Notes: generated by a model not told the origin, from the sequence alone. Numbered from the stretch's first letter, positions 33,586-44,723 are shown. The stretch: DNA of 64,000 bases from Molanna angustata (GCA_963576475.1 OY754984.1:15250722-15314721), one strand, 5' to 3'. A program made the numbers and translations.

Positions 33586-34369
33586 TTTTGATTATTTTGA
33601 ATGTAATTATAACACAGAAATTATTTTGCAGAAAATAAAAATTTGAAGCGAAAATTATAGTCACTTGAAACAAAACATATTTAAAGCATGTATAGTTATA
33701 TCTTAAAAAAATTAACTTAATGATCTTATGTAGTACACAAACAAAATAAAAAAACAATGAGGTAACCAGGCAAAATGTGACTATCAAGAGTTTAAAGTTC
33801 TCCAAAATTAGAGTCACACTTTCCCAAGATTCAATTTCATCTCGATCGGTATAAATTAATACAATTATTAACACTAAAGCAATGCATATCAATCCAATTA
33901 CATAATATCTGCATATATAATACAAATCTTCCTTGTTAAAAATACATTTATAAAATATATAACAGTATATATTTGCAAAATAGCGTAAACATATTTTAAA
34001 CATAAAAAATTTAATGATGTAAATGTAGAAAAATTCGTTAAAACAGCGTGATAGATAATTGTTCAATGCGATGTTATTAAAAAAGATCGGATTGTTTAAT
34101 CGAAGTTTGTATGGTTTAAGTGTTACAACAGAACCACGATTTACCCGGGTATAGCAAAATATCATACAATCAAATACAAATAATACTACTGTCTCGCGTA
34201 CACTCACATATAAACAAATATTCTCTTGATGACCATTTGCTTTCAATATTATTATATAGATATAGATACAGATACAGGGTGTTTCGCGCGGCTTAAGATC
34301 AACAAAAACAGGATAATATTTTTTAATTATTATTATAATGGAGTCACTCAGTAACACGAACTGATTTAG
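33578..34369 (-). CDS. Hydrophobic in-frame extension of ORF1 (possible stop-readthrough product)
   Basis: After the ORF1 TGA, the same frame continues CTA AAT CAG and stays open for 263 codons until a TGA at 33578-33580. It is strongly hydrophobic. The clearest membrane-like segments are YVIGLICIALVLIIVLIY and LLIVTFCLVTSLFFYFVCVL, separated by an acidic DRDEIESWES linker. The first in-frame ATG is only at 34165 (195 codons). A frame of this length without stops is unexpected by chance in DNA this AT-rich, which argues for selection. It may be made by readthrough of TGA-CTA, from the internal ATG, or not at all. No similar protein is known to me. An alternative is that the TGA is a recent mutation in a longer ORF1. 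Confidence 0.5.
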   Translation of the reverse strand, partial: LNQFVLLSDSIIIIIKKYYPVFVDLKPRETPCICIYIYIIILKANGHQENICLYVSVRETVVLFVFDCMIFCYTRVNRGSVVTLKPYKLRLNNPIFFNNIALNNYLSRCFNEFFYIYIIKFFMFKICLRYFANIYCYIFYKCIFNKEDLYYICRYYVIGLICIALVLIIVLIYTDRDEIESWESVTLILENFKLLIVTFCLVTSLFFYFVCVLHKIIKLIFLRYNYTCFKYVLFQVTIIFASNFYFLQNNFCVIITFKIIKNV

Positions 34370-35533
34370 TCAAAAGTCCACATTTTGTCTTGCTCTTTCT
34401 AACATAAAACTAAAATATGAGCACTCTTCTTTGTCCATAGCATTATGTGAGCAGTCATATTTTTTTTTGAATTTGTTATTTCCGTCCACACAGTTGCTGC
34501 AAGTGGGAAGCTGGCTCCTATTCTGGCAATCCGCGTATTTGTGATCTCCGCTGCAGTGGGAACAGATTGGTTCCTTGTTTTTGTTCATGCATTCCAATGA
34601 AGTGTGACCTACTCTTAAACAGTGGTAGCATTGAACTAACGGATTTGCATCCCTGACCGGAACACGCTGGTATCCCAAGTTGACTCTACGACTTTCCATG
34701 ATTTTTTTTCTTATTAGGGATGTGGCCTCCACCAGTAGTTCCACCGCGTTGTTGTCGTGTTTTCTTTTAATTACCTTTATTAGTTTTAGTTTTTCACCAG
34801 ATTCTATGAGACACTGCAGAGCGGGGTTTTGGGCGCGGATGTCGACTTTAAATTTATTTTCTTCGTACTCACTTTGTACTCCTCCGATAATTAGTTTAGG
34901 ATTTCTTTTTTTCAATTTTAAAGCACTGTAAACTCCGTTAAATTTCTCGTTTATAACATTCTCCAGGAGGCTAGCATCCTGATTAGAGGGACATAATATT
35001 AGTATTTTGCCATTTTTAGTTTTTCTCATTCTGGCGACAGCTACACCAATTTCCGCAGGATTAATTTTGTTTTTTATATCAGTAATGATCTGCTCCGTGT
35101 CAACCCGATCTTTTGCCTCCACAGAGATTGCAAATAATTTGGTAATGTTATTACTATTTGGTAATAGATTGCTCCCATCTTGATTGCATTTTTCCGTTAG
35201 TACTTTAATCGATTGTTTAATATATTTTATTTCGTTGCTCAAAGTAACATTCGGCGGTTCTCTGGTTTTCAGTTTATAATTCTCTTCCGCCAGGGTCATA
35301 ATTCTGTCGCCGAGACCCTTTACCAAATCTTCGAGCTTCGTCCTACTTGTGGCGTTAATAACTTTCCCCTTCAATATTTCATTCATAACTTCTACACTTT
35401 GCTCTACTTCGCACATTGTATTTCTTAGGACGTCGAGGTTGGAGTCCAGTTGGGTTTCGTCATGTTTGTTATCATTTTGACGATTTTGCGGCGACCTAGG
35501 CGTTAGTTGAGATCTTGTAAAAGGTGCAGACAT
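34370..35533 (-). CDS. LINE ORF1: nucleic-acid-binding Gag-like protein
   Basis: The 387-residue protein begins MSAPFTRSQ at the ATG 35533; the frame extends four codons further up, to a GTG, but the ATG is the natural start. Residues 30-115 are charged and heptad-like, probably a coiled coil for oligomerisation. Residues 135-290 look like an RRM-type RNA-binding fold (VAVARMRKTKNGKILILCP strand region). Zinc knuckles follow: CYHC....H....C (302-315), CSHC...H....C (324-336), and a degenerate third from C345. The tail SHNAMDKEECSYFSF resembles the H.AF.K.C..Y end of other ORF1 proteins. Such proteins coat the element RNA and act as a chaperone. It ends in TGA followed by CTA. Confidence 0.9.
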   Translation of the reverse strand: MSAPFTRSQLTPRSPQNRQNDNKHDETQLDSNLDVLRNTMCEVEQSVEVMNEILKGKVINATSRTKLEDLVKGLGDRIMTLAEENYKLKTREPPNVTLSNEIKYIKQSIKVLTEKCNQDGSNLLPNSNNITKLFAISVEAKDRVDTEQIITDIKNKINPAEIGVAVARMRKTKNGKILILCPSNQDASLLENVINEKFNGVYSALKLKKRNPKLIIGGVQSEYEENKFKVDIRAQNPALQCLIESGEKLKLIKVIKRKHDNNAVELLVEATSLIRKKIMESRRVNLGYQRVPVRDANPLVQCYHCLRVGHTSLECMNKNKEPICSHCSGDHKYADCQNRSQLPTCSNCVDGNNKFKKKYDCSHNAMDKEECSYFSFMLERARQNVDF

Positions 35534-36183
<650 letters not shown>

Positions 36184-36379
36184 CATTTAGAACAAGCTGT
36201 AATGATTAACAAATTTCTAAATGTATTTGTATTAAAGATGGTTAAGAAATATCACGATTTCAATGTGTTTTCGTTAACATAGTGCAAGTTTAAAATTATA
36301 AAAAATAAAAAATATTTTAAATATTTTTTTTAAATTATTTTAATGCGGATATTATGATAGATTTTGTGTTTTTGAATTA

Positions 36380-36510
36380 TTGTGTTGTTTTTCTTTTTAA
36401 TTGTTGTGTTGTTTAATACGAGTTTTATGTTTTATTTTTACCTTTATTTTATAATGGCCCAGAGGCCGTATATGTAAATATAAATAAATTGAATTAAATT
36501 ATAAAAATAA
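36380..36510 (+). mobile_element. LINE 3' end
   Basis: TAATGGCCCAGAGGCCGTAT followed by ATGTAAATATAAATAAATTG. It contains the short hairpin GGCCCAGAGGCC and ends in an A-rich tail. It is 5'-truncated. Confidence 0.55.
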
Positions 36511-37966
36511 AATTAAACCGTTTTAATCCACAATCGAGTGTTCAATTGGATTGCCTAAGTTCTTTCTTTAACACCCCAATTTGTTTTATTTTATTTTTTA
36601 TTTTTTCAAATTGAAGCTAACAATGTACAAAGAATAGTATATATTTATAAAAATATTAAATATAACAATTATCACCTACATACATTAATTATTAGTTTAC
36701 AATACTATCATATTATATTACAAAATACAGTCATATATTCAAGGTGCAAAATCATATGTGTGTGTTAGGGTGTGCATGTGATTATTATGTTATATTAATT
36801 TGTTATTAATATACTATTTTTGTTCGAGTTTTGTAGTTAGTATAAATTGTGCCTCCGATGATGCTATCAAGGGACTAGCGATAGCGCTTAGACCATTAAA
36901 TTAGATACTCGTTTGTGAATTAAAACTGTGTATTACCTACTTCATTTTTACAAATAAAATTTTAAGATATAAATACCTACATGTGATATTTTATTTCTAA
37001 TATTATACGTACCTACATATAAGAAACACAGGAACGCGAACACATTAGGTACTTATTATAACTTATTAGTATAGGACCGTATCTAAAAATAATGCTTAGG
37101 TACTTGGTATCTATCGTACTTTATTCAACTCAACGTAATTTTTTTGATTGTTAAGTGTAATATTTTATTTTTAATCATTAAAGTTTCGTTGGAACCGTCC
37201 ACAGAACGGGGACGTTATTACACTTCTAAATTAAATTCTAGTCACGTTTTTATAGACATGCAGGCATGAATATGCTATATATGTGTGTGTGTGTATGTAT
37301 GTATGTATGTACCCAGTGGCTCTGTCGGTATCTCTCGAAGATGATTCGTCAGATTTAGACCAATCGGAATATCGGAAGACGAAGATTTTTCCATTCGAAT
37401 TTATTATTTTCAAATTGGAACACGATCAAATTCTTTTCTTTTTTTTTATTTATCATGTAGGTACCTACCTGCTTTCATATAATATGGGAATCGAAAATAT
37501 CTTCTTATTAAATAAACTACATATAGGTATATTGTTCACCGTGACATGTTATTTTTTAAACATGGTACATAAATCTGATGTTTATCTTGACTTTGTTTAG
37601 TAGGTAAGTATCTTTGTAAGTCATTATCTTTTCGAGGATAGCGTTATCTGTTAAGTATTATTATATAAAAATTCTTGAAAACTCCTTGACCAAAATTTCT
37701 GTTATAGTAGGTAAGTAGGTACCTAATGTTTAAAATACCTATCTATAATGTTTTAGGTACCAACTACCTATAAGCTTCATCCTCACTTATATAATACCAC
37801 AGCAAAAACTTATGAAGGTGTTTTAATAATACAAGTTGCATGTAACGCACGAAATCCAACTGTCAATGAAGATAGTATGTAAAGTTGAAGAATACGTACC
37901 AAACTATAAACACTTAAATTATTTTTTTTGAATATTTTAAGATATCTTGTTTTCAATAAAAAAAAA
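36511..37966. other. AT-rich, no gene recognised
   Basis: A GTGTGTGTGTATGTATGTATG microsatellite lies at 37281-37310, and several TAGGTACCTA palindromes lie at 37452, 37719 and 37756. Nothing else was seen. Confidence 0.45.
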
Positions 37967-37967
37967 C

Positions 37968-38080
37968 ATGTATGTCAAGATAGGATAGTGTGGTGGACGT
38001 CAGTCCTTTTTTCTTACCCCGAATATGTAAACAGCTCGATGGTATGTTTGGAGATTAAGTATCAAATTATTGAGAGTCCC
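37968..38080 (+). pseudogene. LINE C-terminal scrap (VCQDR type)
   Basis: The frame reads VCQDRIVWW, then SYPEYV, then EIKYQIIES. The same peptide and 3' flank occur inverted at 44590-44723, and the CQDR..W..V.S.YP core matches 16084-16340. Confidence 0.55.
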
Positions 38081-38416
38081 TGTAGATATTGTGTAGGTAT
38101 TGTATACTGCCATACAAATTATATAAAACGATTTCGTCACTACATTCAATTTTAACAATAATGTACCTATGTATTTTTTATATAGAATTAAATTATCTAG
38201 TTGGGGTGTTTCGGCGTTTTTTGATATTTAAAAAAATTAAATACAGACAGTTAAACACATATTTTTATTCTTAGTAAAAAAATATTGAAAAACCCTGTAT
38301 TTTTCACAAAAACTAGAGATAATATATTTGTAAATATTTTTACAAATTTTCAGGGTTCTAGCTTATGTAGTTTTTGAGATATACCTATGGAAAAATAAAA
38401 TGAAAATTCAAATGTT

Positions 38417-38647
38417 GATATTTTTTGACAGATTTTTAATTATCTCAATAGAGACGAAGTTGGAATATTTATTGTAGGAGAACCGGGAAATCAAGGCACC
38501 TACAGGGCTTACGACCTGTCATCGGCTGGTTTACGTGATCACTTTATGCGCTTGCGCAACGTTCACCAATTATTTTCCCGGTTCTCCTACAATAAATATT
38601 CCAACTTCGTCTCTATTGAGATAATTAAAAATCTGTCAAAAAATATC
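38417..38647. mobile_element. Foldback element F, best copy: 70-bp arms
   Basis: Left arm 38417-38490 and right arm 38573-38647 are near-perfect inverses (GACAGATTTTTAATTATCTC, AATAGAGACGAAGTTGGAAT, ATTTATTGTAGGAGAACCGG). The loop of about 80 bp contains GGCTGGTTTACGTGATCAC and TTATGCGCTTGCGCAA. A direct repeat ATTCAAATGTTGATATT flanks the region at 38406-38422 and 38708-38724. The outer segment (38650-38700) ends TTTGCGCATATGCAA, shared with other copies. Confidence 0.85.
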
Positions 38648-38724
38648 TTTGACTCCCGACAGGGAAAAAAAAATCCAATGTTTGCGCATATGCAATAATA
38701 AAAATATTCAAATGTTGATATTCC

Positions 38725-39340
38725 CTGACTGGAACAAAAATTGAAAATTACGAGTATATAAATATATAACAATAATTGTAAATAATTTCAATTATTTGTA
38801 GGTTCCAGGCATTGATACTACGTACGAATTTTTCGCAAAATGACCGCTGTTTCAAAAGAGGGGAAATTAGCATATTTTAATTTCAATTTAACATCGACAT
38901 AAATAAGATGATAATGAGCCAAAATCACACAAATCAACGTGAATCGAGAAAAGACGAATTAACGAACATCTGTTATTTTTTTTTCCTTAATTATTTTTCT
39001 TTAATAAATAACGTAGATATACATGTTAACATAGAGCTCGTCAAGCGTTGGAATACAGGTGACATCACCTTGCGCACAAACCCATAGAGAGATATTCTCT
39101 AATTTGAATCAACCAATAAAATTCGTCGATATTCGACGTTGTGTAGAGCATTGCGTTGTGTAGAGCAAGCCGTTCAGAATGACTGGAAACAGACGTTCTA
39201 AAGACACTATGCACCTTCAGATTGAACGTCGAGTGTACGCTCCAAACGCTCTTTAAGATCGTCGGGTGAAAAACGCTCTGACAGTTATAGTATCTGTTGA
39301 TTTCTATTTTACCTGTGGTTAGTTACTTTTATTTGTTAAT
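38725..39340. other. Unassigned
   Basis: 39160-39300 is a little GC-richer (GTTCTAAAGACAC, ACGTCGAGTGTACGC). No domain or repeat was recognised. Confidence 0.35.
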
Positions 39341-39348
39341 CGGCCTTC

Positions 39349-39600
39349 ATGGCTCAGTTGGTTTGGTATCTGACATCTGATCCAAAGGTCCCGGGTTCGA
39401 TTCCCGGTGGAGACACAGTTTTTAATTGTTTTTTCAGTCTGGATCTGTGAGACGATTAATATCGTAAGTCTCCAGAATGTGGCAACTTGTTATTGGGTGC
39501 GTGTTAAATCAATATTTGACATAGTACCTACCTACCTATTAGTTGCCCGAGAAGTAAAATAAAAATAAAATAAAGAAATAAAGAAATTTGTTTGTGTGAT
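39349..39600 (+). mobile_element. SINE family 1, plus-strand copy
   Basis: The tRNA-like head has TGGCTCAGTTGG (box A) and GGTTCGATTCC (box B), with a good T-arm CCGGG/CCCGG. The acceptor ends do not pair, so it is not a tRNA gene. The tRNA-unrelated body has GTGAGACGATTAATATCGTA, GGCAACTTGTTATTGGGTGC and TTGCCCGAGAAGTAAAATAA, ending in an A-rich tail. Pol III transcribes such elements and LINE enzymes move them. Other copies are at 40885-41127, 43948-44260 and 59876-60085. Confidence 0.8.
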
Positions 39601-40480
39601 ATATTTTTATGTCAGTTGACAATATATTTGATGACAATATGCATTCATGAAGAGGTTAATACCATTCAAAATTTTCCAATAAAAGGTCAGAGAAAATTAC
39701 TCCACTGTACACCACTCTCCAATTGTTGTTTTTCGATGAAAACATAACCTAAAAATACATATGTATGATAAATGACATTTGTTATTTAAAACGCCCGATG
39801 CAGCGTTCAGATTGAAACATTGCTCGAAATCGTACAGTGAGATTGGTGTGAAAAACGCCATAATCTCCGCCTTCGGGTACATCCGACACGCGATGTCGAG
39901 TATTATAATATATCTAAATGCAGTTTTGAACTTTGCAATCATGCATTGTAAAACTGTCACCTGCGTTCTCTCCCCTGTTGAGCTCTACATGGAATAGTGC
40001 CGGTTCTCCACATGGTAGGTACAATTATAACATATATTTCAATCCAATTTCGCTACATTATGGCAACATCGAAGCTAAATTGCGAAGTCAGCATCGACAC
40101 CCAGATGTTGATGTGGTCGTAATGGCTGATGGTAATTTTATAATTTATTTTTATCGAAATTTAAACATCACAGTAATGACATGATAACTGTCTCTTCGCG
40201 CGCCATTAACCTTACACTGTAAAGTTTTATAATTTACTGTGAGAAAATTCGTTGGTTTTTATTTTTTAATAATAATAATAAGTTTTGTCTTTATTATTGA
40301 AATTTAAATCAATTTGCTTCACTTTTCTCGATTATTTTATGCAGATAATAATTTTAAAATCTCACGTTATCAATAACGTACGTATCATCTAATGCGAAAA
40401 TTTGCATAGAAATGTCGGTTTAAAATAAAATATTACATTCTTATTCCAAAATTAACTCGATTAGAATTAATTGTAATCAG

Positions 40481-40644
40481 CCCCCCCTAGACGACGTGTT
40501 ATTTAGCTCAAGAAAAGAAATAAGAAAAGAAACAAGAAAAGATAGCTCAATGTATGGAAATGAAAGTTGACAGTCACGTGACAACTGCCACTTCCATACC
40601 TGTCCTGTCCTTTCTTGAGCTAAATAACAGGTTGTCTAGGGGGG
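40481..40644. mobile_element. MITE with CCCCCCTAGAC inverted ends
   Basis: The left end CCCCCCCTAGACGACGTGTT continues ATTTAGCTCAAGAAA. The right end is its inverse, TTTCTTGAGCTAAATAACA then GGTTGTCTAGGGGGG. The arms are about 35 bp with few mismatches. The interior is short and holds the palindrome GTCACGTGAC. It is non-coding. No target duplication was identified. Confidence 0.8.
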
Positions 40645-40745
40645 TAGGTTGGTTGCATAAAATTGCCTAATTGCAATAAGTCCATCAGTGTGCAATATAT
40701 TTGTTTATATTTTGTACAAAAAGATAAATAAATATATAAATAAAC
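40645..40745 (+). mobile_element. LINE 3' end
   Basis: GGTTGGTTGCATAAAATTGCC, GCAATAAGTCC and an AT-rich TAAATAAATATATAAATAAA tail, related to the tail at 41940. Confidence 0.5.
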
Positions 40746-40884
40746 AATTATTGGCTTAAATGAATTGATTTTTGTGATGACTCACAATAATGTATAAATT
40801 ATATAAAATAATCACAAAGAATTAATAAAACATAATCGAGAATTAATTTATTTAAATAAAGTTATAATATCAAGTTTTATCAAG

Positions 40885-41127
40885 AATATTATTTTTTTTT
40901 TTTTTTTTTATATTTATATTTCTCGGGCAACTAACAGGTAGGTACTATGTCAAATAACACGCACACGATAACAAGTTGCCACTTTTTGGAGATTTAGGTA
41001 CGATATTAATCGTCTCACAGTTCCAGACTGAAAATACAATTAAAAACTGTGTCTCCACCGGGAATCGAACACGGGAACTTTTGGATCAGCTGTCAGATAT
41101 CCAACCAACTGAGCCACAAAGGCCGAC
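40885..41127 (-). mobile_element. SINE family 1, inverted copy
   Basis: The poly(T) run at 40891-40908 is the tail. TCTCGGGCAACTAACAGG, GATATTAATCGTCTCAC, GGGAATCGAACACGGGA (box B inverse) and CAACTGAGCCAC (box A inverse) follow in order. It is full length. Confidence 0.8.
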
Positions 41128-41368
41128 AGTTGATCATTAAACTAAATTTAATAATTATATGATCTAAATTTAATTATTTGAAAATGTCGTTTAAGGCGAA
41201 ACGGTCGTACTATAAAGAGGAATAAAAATCGTAGAATAATTAATCTAGTTTGATTTCTTACTTAAGAAGGCATATTATAACGAAAACAGGATGTATTAAA
41301 ACCGCATCACACACCATGAAGTGACGTGTTAGTAAGGGTAACTATCGAGTGCGATATAAAGGTTTAAG

Positions 41369-41465
41369 CCGGTTGCAGACCAAAAGCTAAGCTAAGTTAG
41401 TTTAGCTTGGCACGCATAGCTGAGGTCTTTTTACTAGCTCACATAGTTTGCGGTCTGCAAGCAGT
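41369..41465. mobile_element. Possible small MITE
   Basis: GGTTGCAGACC near the left and GGTCTGCAAGC at the right are inverse to each other around about 75 bp that includes AGCTAAGCTAAGTTAGTTTAGCT. There is no clear target duplication, so the call is tentative. Confidence 0.35.
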
Positions 41466-41939
41466 GGAAAAAATCTATATTTTTAAGGAGAATTGTCGAG
41501 AGATGCTTCTGGCCTCGCAATCATAGTGTGAAGTACCTATGTAAAAATTTATGTGTATTTATGTGTGTGGGTGTGTATAAATAAATGTATATTTATGTAT
41601 GTGTGTATATTTATATATATATGTGTATATTTTGGAGCATTTTTTTTTGTATTCATATTAATATTATATAATACAACAGGATCATGCTGAAAATCAGGTG
41701 CTGGGGGGATTGTCTTCCTGCAACATAGCTGAGCATGGTCCTTTGAGTCAGAAATGTTGATTTTCTTTTCATTTGTTGATATATACCTCCTTTTCCTCAT
41801 TGCTATGATCAGTGTTATTTTTTTTATTCTTTTTTTAAGTCTCTTTTCATTTTCTTTTTCTTTGTATTTTTTTATATTTCTTACTCTTTTATGTTATTTT
41901 TTATCAATTTATTTCTCAATAAATTAGTATTGTACCAAT

Positions 41940-42045
41940 TTAACTTAGAGACTTAACGTTGCTCGGGTTGGTTGAAAGAAATTGCCTTATGGCAATAAAC
42001 CTGCCTTTGTACACATGTACATAAATTATATAAAAAATAAAATAT
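41940..42045 (+). mobile_element. LINE 3' end
   Basis: GGTTGGTTGAAAGAAATTGCC, TTATGGCAATAAACCTGCC and TTGTACACATGTACATAAAT, then an A-rich tail. Confidence 0.6.
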
Positions 42046-42874
42046 ATATCTATGTATTTGTATGTAAACTTCTTTTCGTCTCAATAAATTTTTATTTATT
42101 TATTTATATTTAGAGTTACCTACATGTCTCCTTAACTATGTCTGTCTGACGCGTTCCTTGTATGACACGCTACAAGCCTTACGATGTAACGAAAGTGTGA
42201 ATGCCATGTACCTACAATATGTATTTATGAAGATACACTAAGGTGACAACACACCGTGAAAATTTAACGTCAATCCCCGCCATTATCTTACATAATTCAT
42301 CTTGTCGGTAGTTTTCGTACAACATTAATTATATCGTAAACATTTCCTGTTTAATTATATCCTCGTACAACATCTTCACTGCGGCTTCTTTGTCATATCT
42401 TCTATCTGCACGTATCTACTAGGTAAGTAATAACAATGGTAGGATGTACCTATTCTTTTTCCCGAGAGAACGACCAGAACGTGCGCACAGGGCTGCCCAT
42501 TTTACTGCCCCACTACCCCCTACACAATAATTATTATATGACCTTCTATTAAGGTGACGGGATAGGCTTCAATATACTTTTTAGGTGCTCTTAATGCCGT
42601 ACTTTTAAAAGTTACGTCTTCAACAAAAAACTGCATTAGAGTCTCATTATTTTTATTTACTTTGGCTTGATGTACCTACTTTTTTTCATTTTGTTTATTT
42701 TTTCATAATTTCATCTAATTTCTTAAATTAATTTCTCCGCTGCTGTGAATCGAACTCAAATATAAAAATAATATTTTATTTGTTATAAAATGATTGTTGT
42801 TTTATAAGTATTTTGGTTCCATTATATTTATTTATTTATTTATTTTGGATATATATACCTACTTACTATGGTTG

Positions 42875-43200
42875 GTATATTATGATTGGTTGGAAGATAT
42901 TGACATTTGGCAATAAGCCCGCCATTGTTCACATGTGCTCAAAAACCTTTAAATAAATAAATAAATAATTAAATAAATAAATAAATAAATAAATAAAAAA
43001 TAAAAATAAATAAATAAATAAATAAAAAAAATAAACAAATAAATAAATAAACAAATAAATAAATACTTAAATATATAAACAAATAAATAAATAAAAAAAA
43101 CTTCATTAATTAATAAATAAATAAATGAATGAATTAATTAATTCATTAATAAATAAATAAAAATAACAATAAATAAGTAAATAAATAAATAAATAAATAT
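42875..43200 (+). mobile_element. LINE 3' end with an expanded (AAAT)n tail
   Basis: GATTGGTTGGAAGATATTGAC and GGCAATAAGCCCGCCATTG form the 3' UTR end. From 42947 to 43198 the tail is almost pure TAAA/AAAT repeat with small interruptions, about 250 bp, far longer than the tails of the other copies here. Confidence 0.7.
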
Positions 43201-43423
43201 ATCTACCTACTCATCATCAAAAAGTTGCGCTTTCAGCCTATAACATTTAGCTATCGTGAGAATGGGGTGATGTTGCCAATCTATCAATCCATCAAAACGT
43301 GGTCATGACATAAACGTCATGAACCTTTGATATGATACTTAGTAATATGTTTAACGGATAGTATAGAGAACTGACCTGACTTCATTCTTATTAATTATGC
43401 TCAACTGATGAAACTACGCGTAG

Positions 43424-43857
43424 GTGTCATCTCATAGAGGAGTATCGATTATTCCTGTCGATGCTGTACGAATAAGGCGTGCTGTAGGTCTAATTGACGA
43501 CCCATCATTGACTGTTGGATTGCAATCACGAATAGATCACAGACGCAATGTCGGAAATCCAAGTTCAAACTATAGATACTACCACGGAAGATGCTCAGAA
43601 GAACTTGCATCTCTGGTACCTCTTCCACCCATTCACAATAGAGTCACTCGTTTTATTCAATCTCAACATCCGTTCACACAGTAAACCTTCAATTTATACG
43701 AACCAGTCGCTTCTCGAACTCTTTTTTTAACACAACAGCCTGGCTGTTGAACGATCTTCCGAATTCTGTGTTTCCACCTTCTTACAACTCGGGTCTTTTA
43801 AAAACTCGAATTAATATTTTCCTGAGCAGATTGCAAACTCTCCCCAATGCTACGTAA
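43424..43857 (+). pseudogene. Jockey/CR1-like LINE ORF2 C-terminus, frameshifted
   Basis: The first frame gives RAVGLIDDPSLT, IDHRRNVG, YRYYHGRCSEELASLVP and TRFIQSQHPF. After a frameshift near 43680, another frame gives WLLNDLPNSVFPPSYN and ends LSRLQTLPNAT-stop at about 43857. RYYHGRCSEEL and the LW/WLLNDLP..VFP motifs are typical of the tail after the RT in these LINEs. The sister copy at 47326-47590 has an intact frame through the same region. Confidence 0.7.
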
Positions 43858-43947
43858 TGCGATTCTTCGGAAGTATAATGGACCTAAATCCTAAATAGCT
43901 GGTGTAAAAATCCGCATATTTCTGCCTTTTTTGTATTTTTATTAAGT

Positions 43948-44260
43948 CGTCCTTCGTGGTTCACTTGATTAGATATTGGACTCATGCAGAAAAAAAGTTA
44001 TGTTAAAATTAACCGAACTATAGTGACTACAAAATAATTCGTTTTGTGCTACTAAATATTTTGCGTGTTTAACCAAACAGTACAGTCATAAACAGATAAA
44101 CTTTTTTCAGTGATATGAGCTAAAGTCAAGAGTTTGATTCCCGGAGAGAATACAGTTTTTCACTGTGTCCCCTCCGGATTTGTATTATTTCATAAGTTTC
44201 CATAATGTGTCAACTTGTTATAGGGGGCGTGTTTAATTAATATTTTAGGCGACTATTCCG
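43948..44260 (+). mobile_element. SINE family 1, split by MITE M
   Basis: GTCCTTCGTGGTTCACTTG (box A region) ends at ACTCATG (43985). The SINE resumes at 44123 with GAGCTAAAGTC then GAGTTTGATTCCCGG (box B). The body has GTCAACTTGTTATAGGGGGC. The intervening 138 bp is MITE M. Confidence 0.75.
43985..44122. mobile_element. MITE M, inside a SINE
   Basis: Starts CAGAAAAAAAGTTATGTTAA and ends CTTTTTTCAGTGA. It contains AACCGAACTATAGTGACTAC and AAACAGTACAGTCATAAACA. It is shorter than the 28105-28290 copy, with a deletion near the right end. It has split the tRNA head of the SINE, so it is the younger insertion. Confidence 0.75.
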
Positions 44261-44589
44261 TTTAAATAGGTACCTATGTACTTTGATACATAAATTACAT
44301 TATTAAAAATATTTTTTATTGTTTAAATTTTGTAATTTCCTAATGTCGATTCGTTCAAGAGAATTTATTTCTCTTAATGAATCGACAGTATGTCCTATTC
44401 TGATTCGTCTAAATTTATCCATCCGAATTTTAGTACATGAGAAATGTAAAAAAGTTTCTTGCATTTATACGGGACTCATTACGTCACACCGCGCGTATAA
44501 AATCCTTTTATCCACGGTCGCCCGTTGGTTACAGACGTTTTCGTATTCTGAAACGAATCAGAATAGGGCATAGTGCCTATTCATAGTGC

Positions 44590-44723
44590 TGTGAGAGAAA
44601 TGACTCTCAATAGTTTGATATTTAATCTCCATACAAACATACCTACATACCATTAAGCTGATTACATATTCGGGAGACGAAAAAAAAATTACCCCCCACA
44701 CTATCCAATCCTGACATACATGT
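44590..44723 (-). pseudogene. LINE C-terminal scrap (VCQDR type), inverted
   Basis: The minus strand reads HVCQDWIVWG, then SPEYVISLMVC, then MEIKYQTIES, homologous to 37968-38080. Confidence 0.55.

Noticed and set aside
39349..39422. Apparent tRNA gene (box A and box B present)
   Set aside because: The acceptor stem does not pair and a SINE body with an A-rich tail follows. Three other copies with the same body exist. The tRNA-like heads at 20090 and 26063 were rejected for the same reason.
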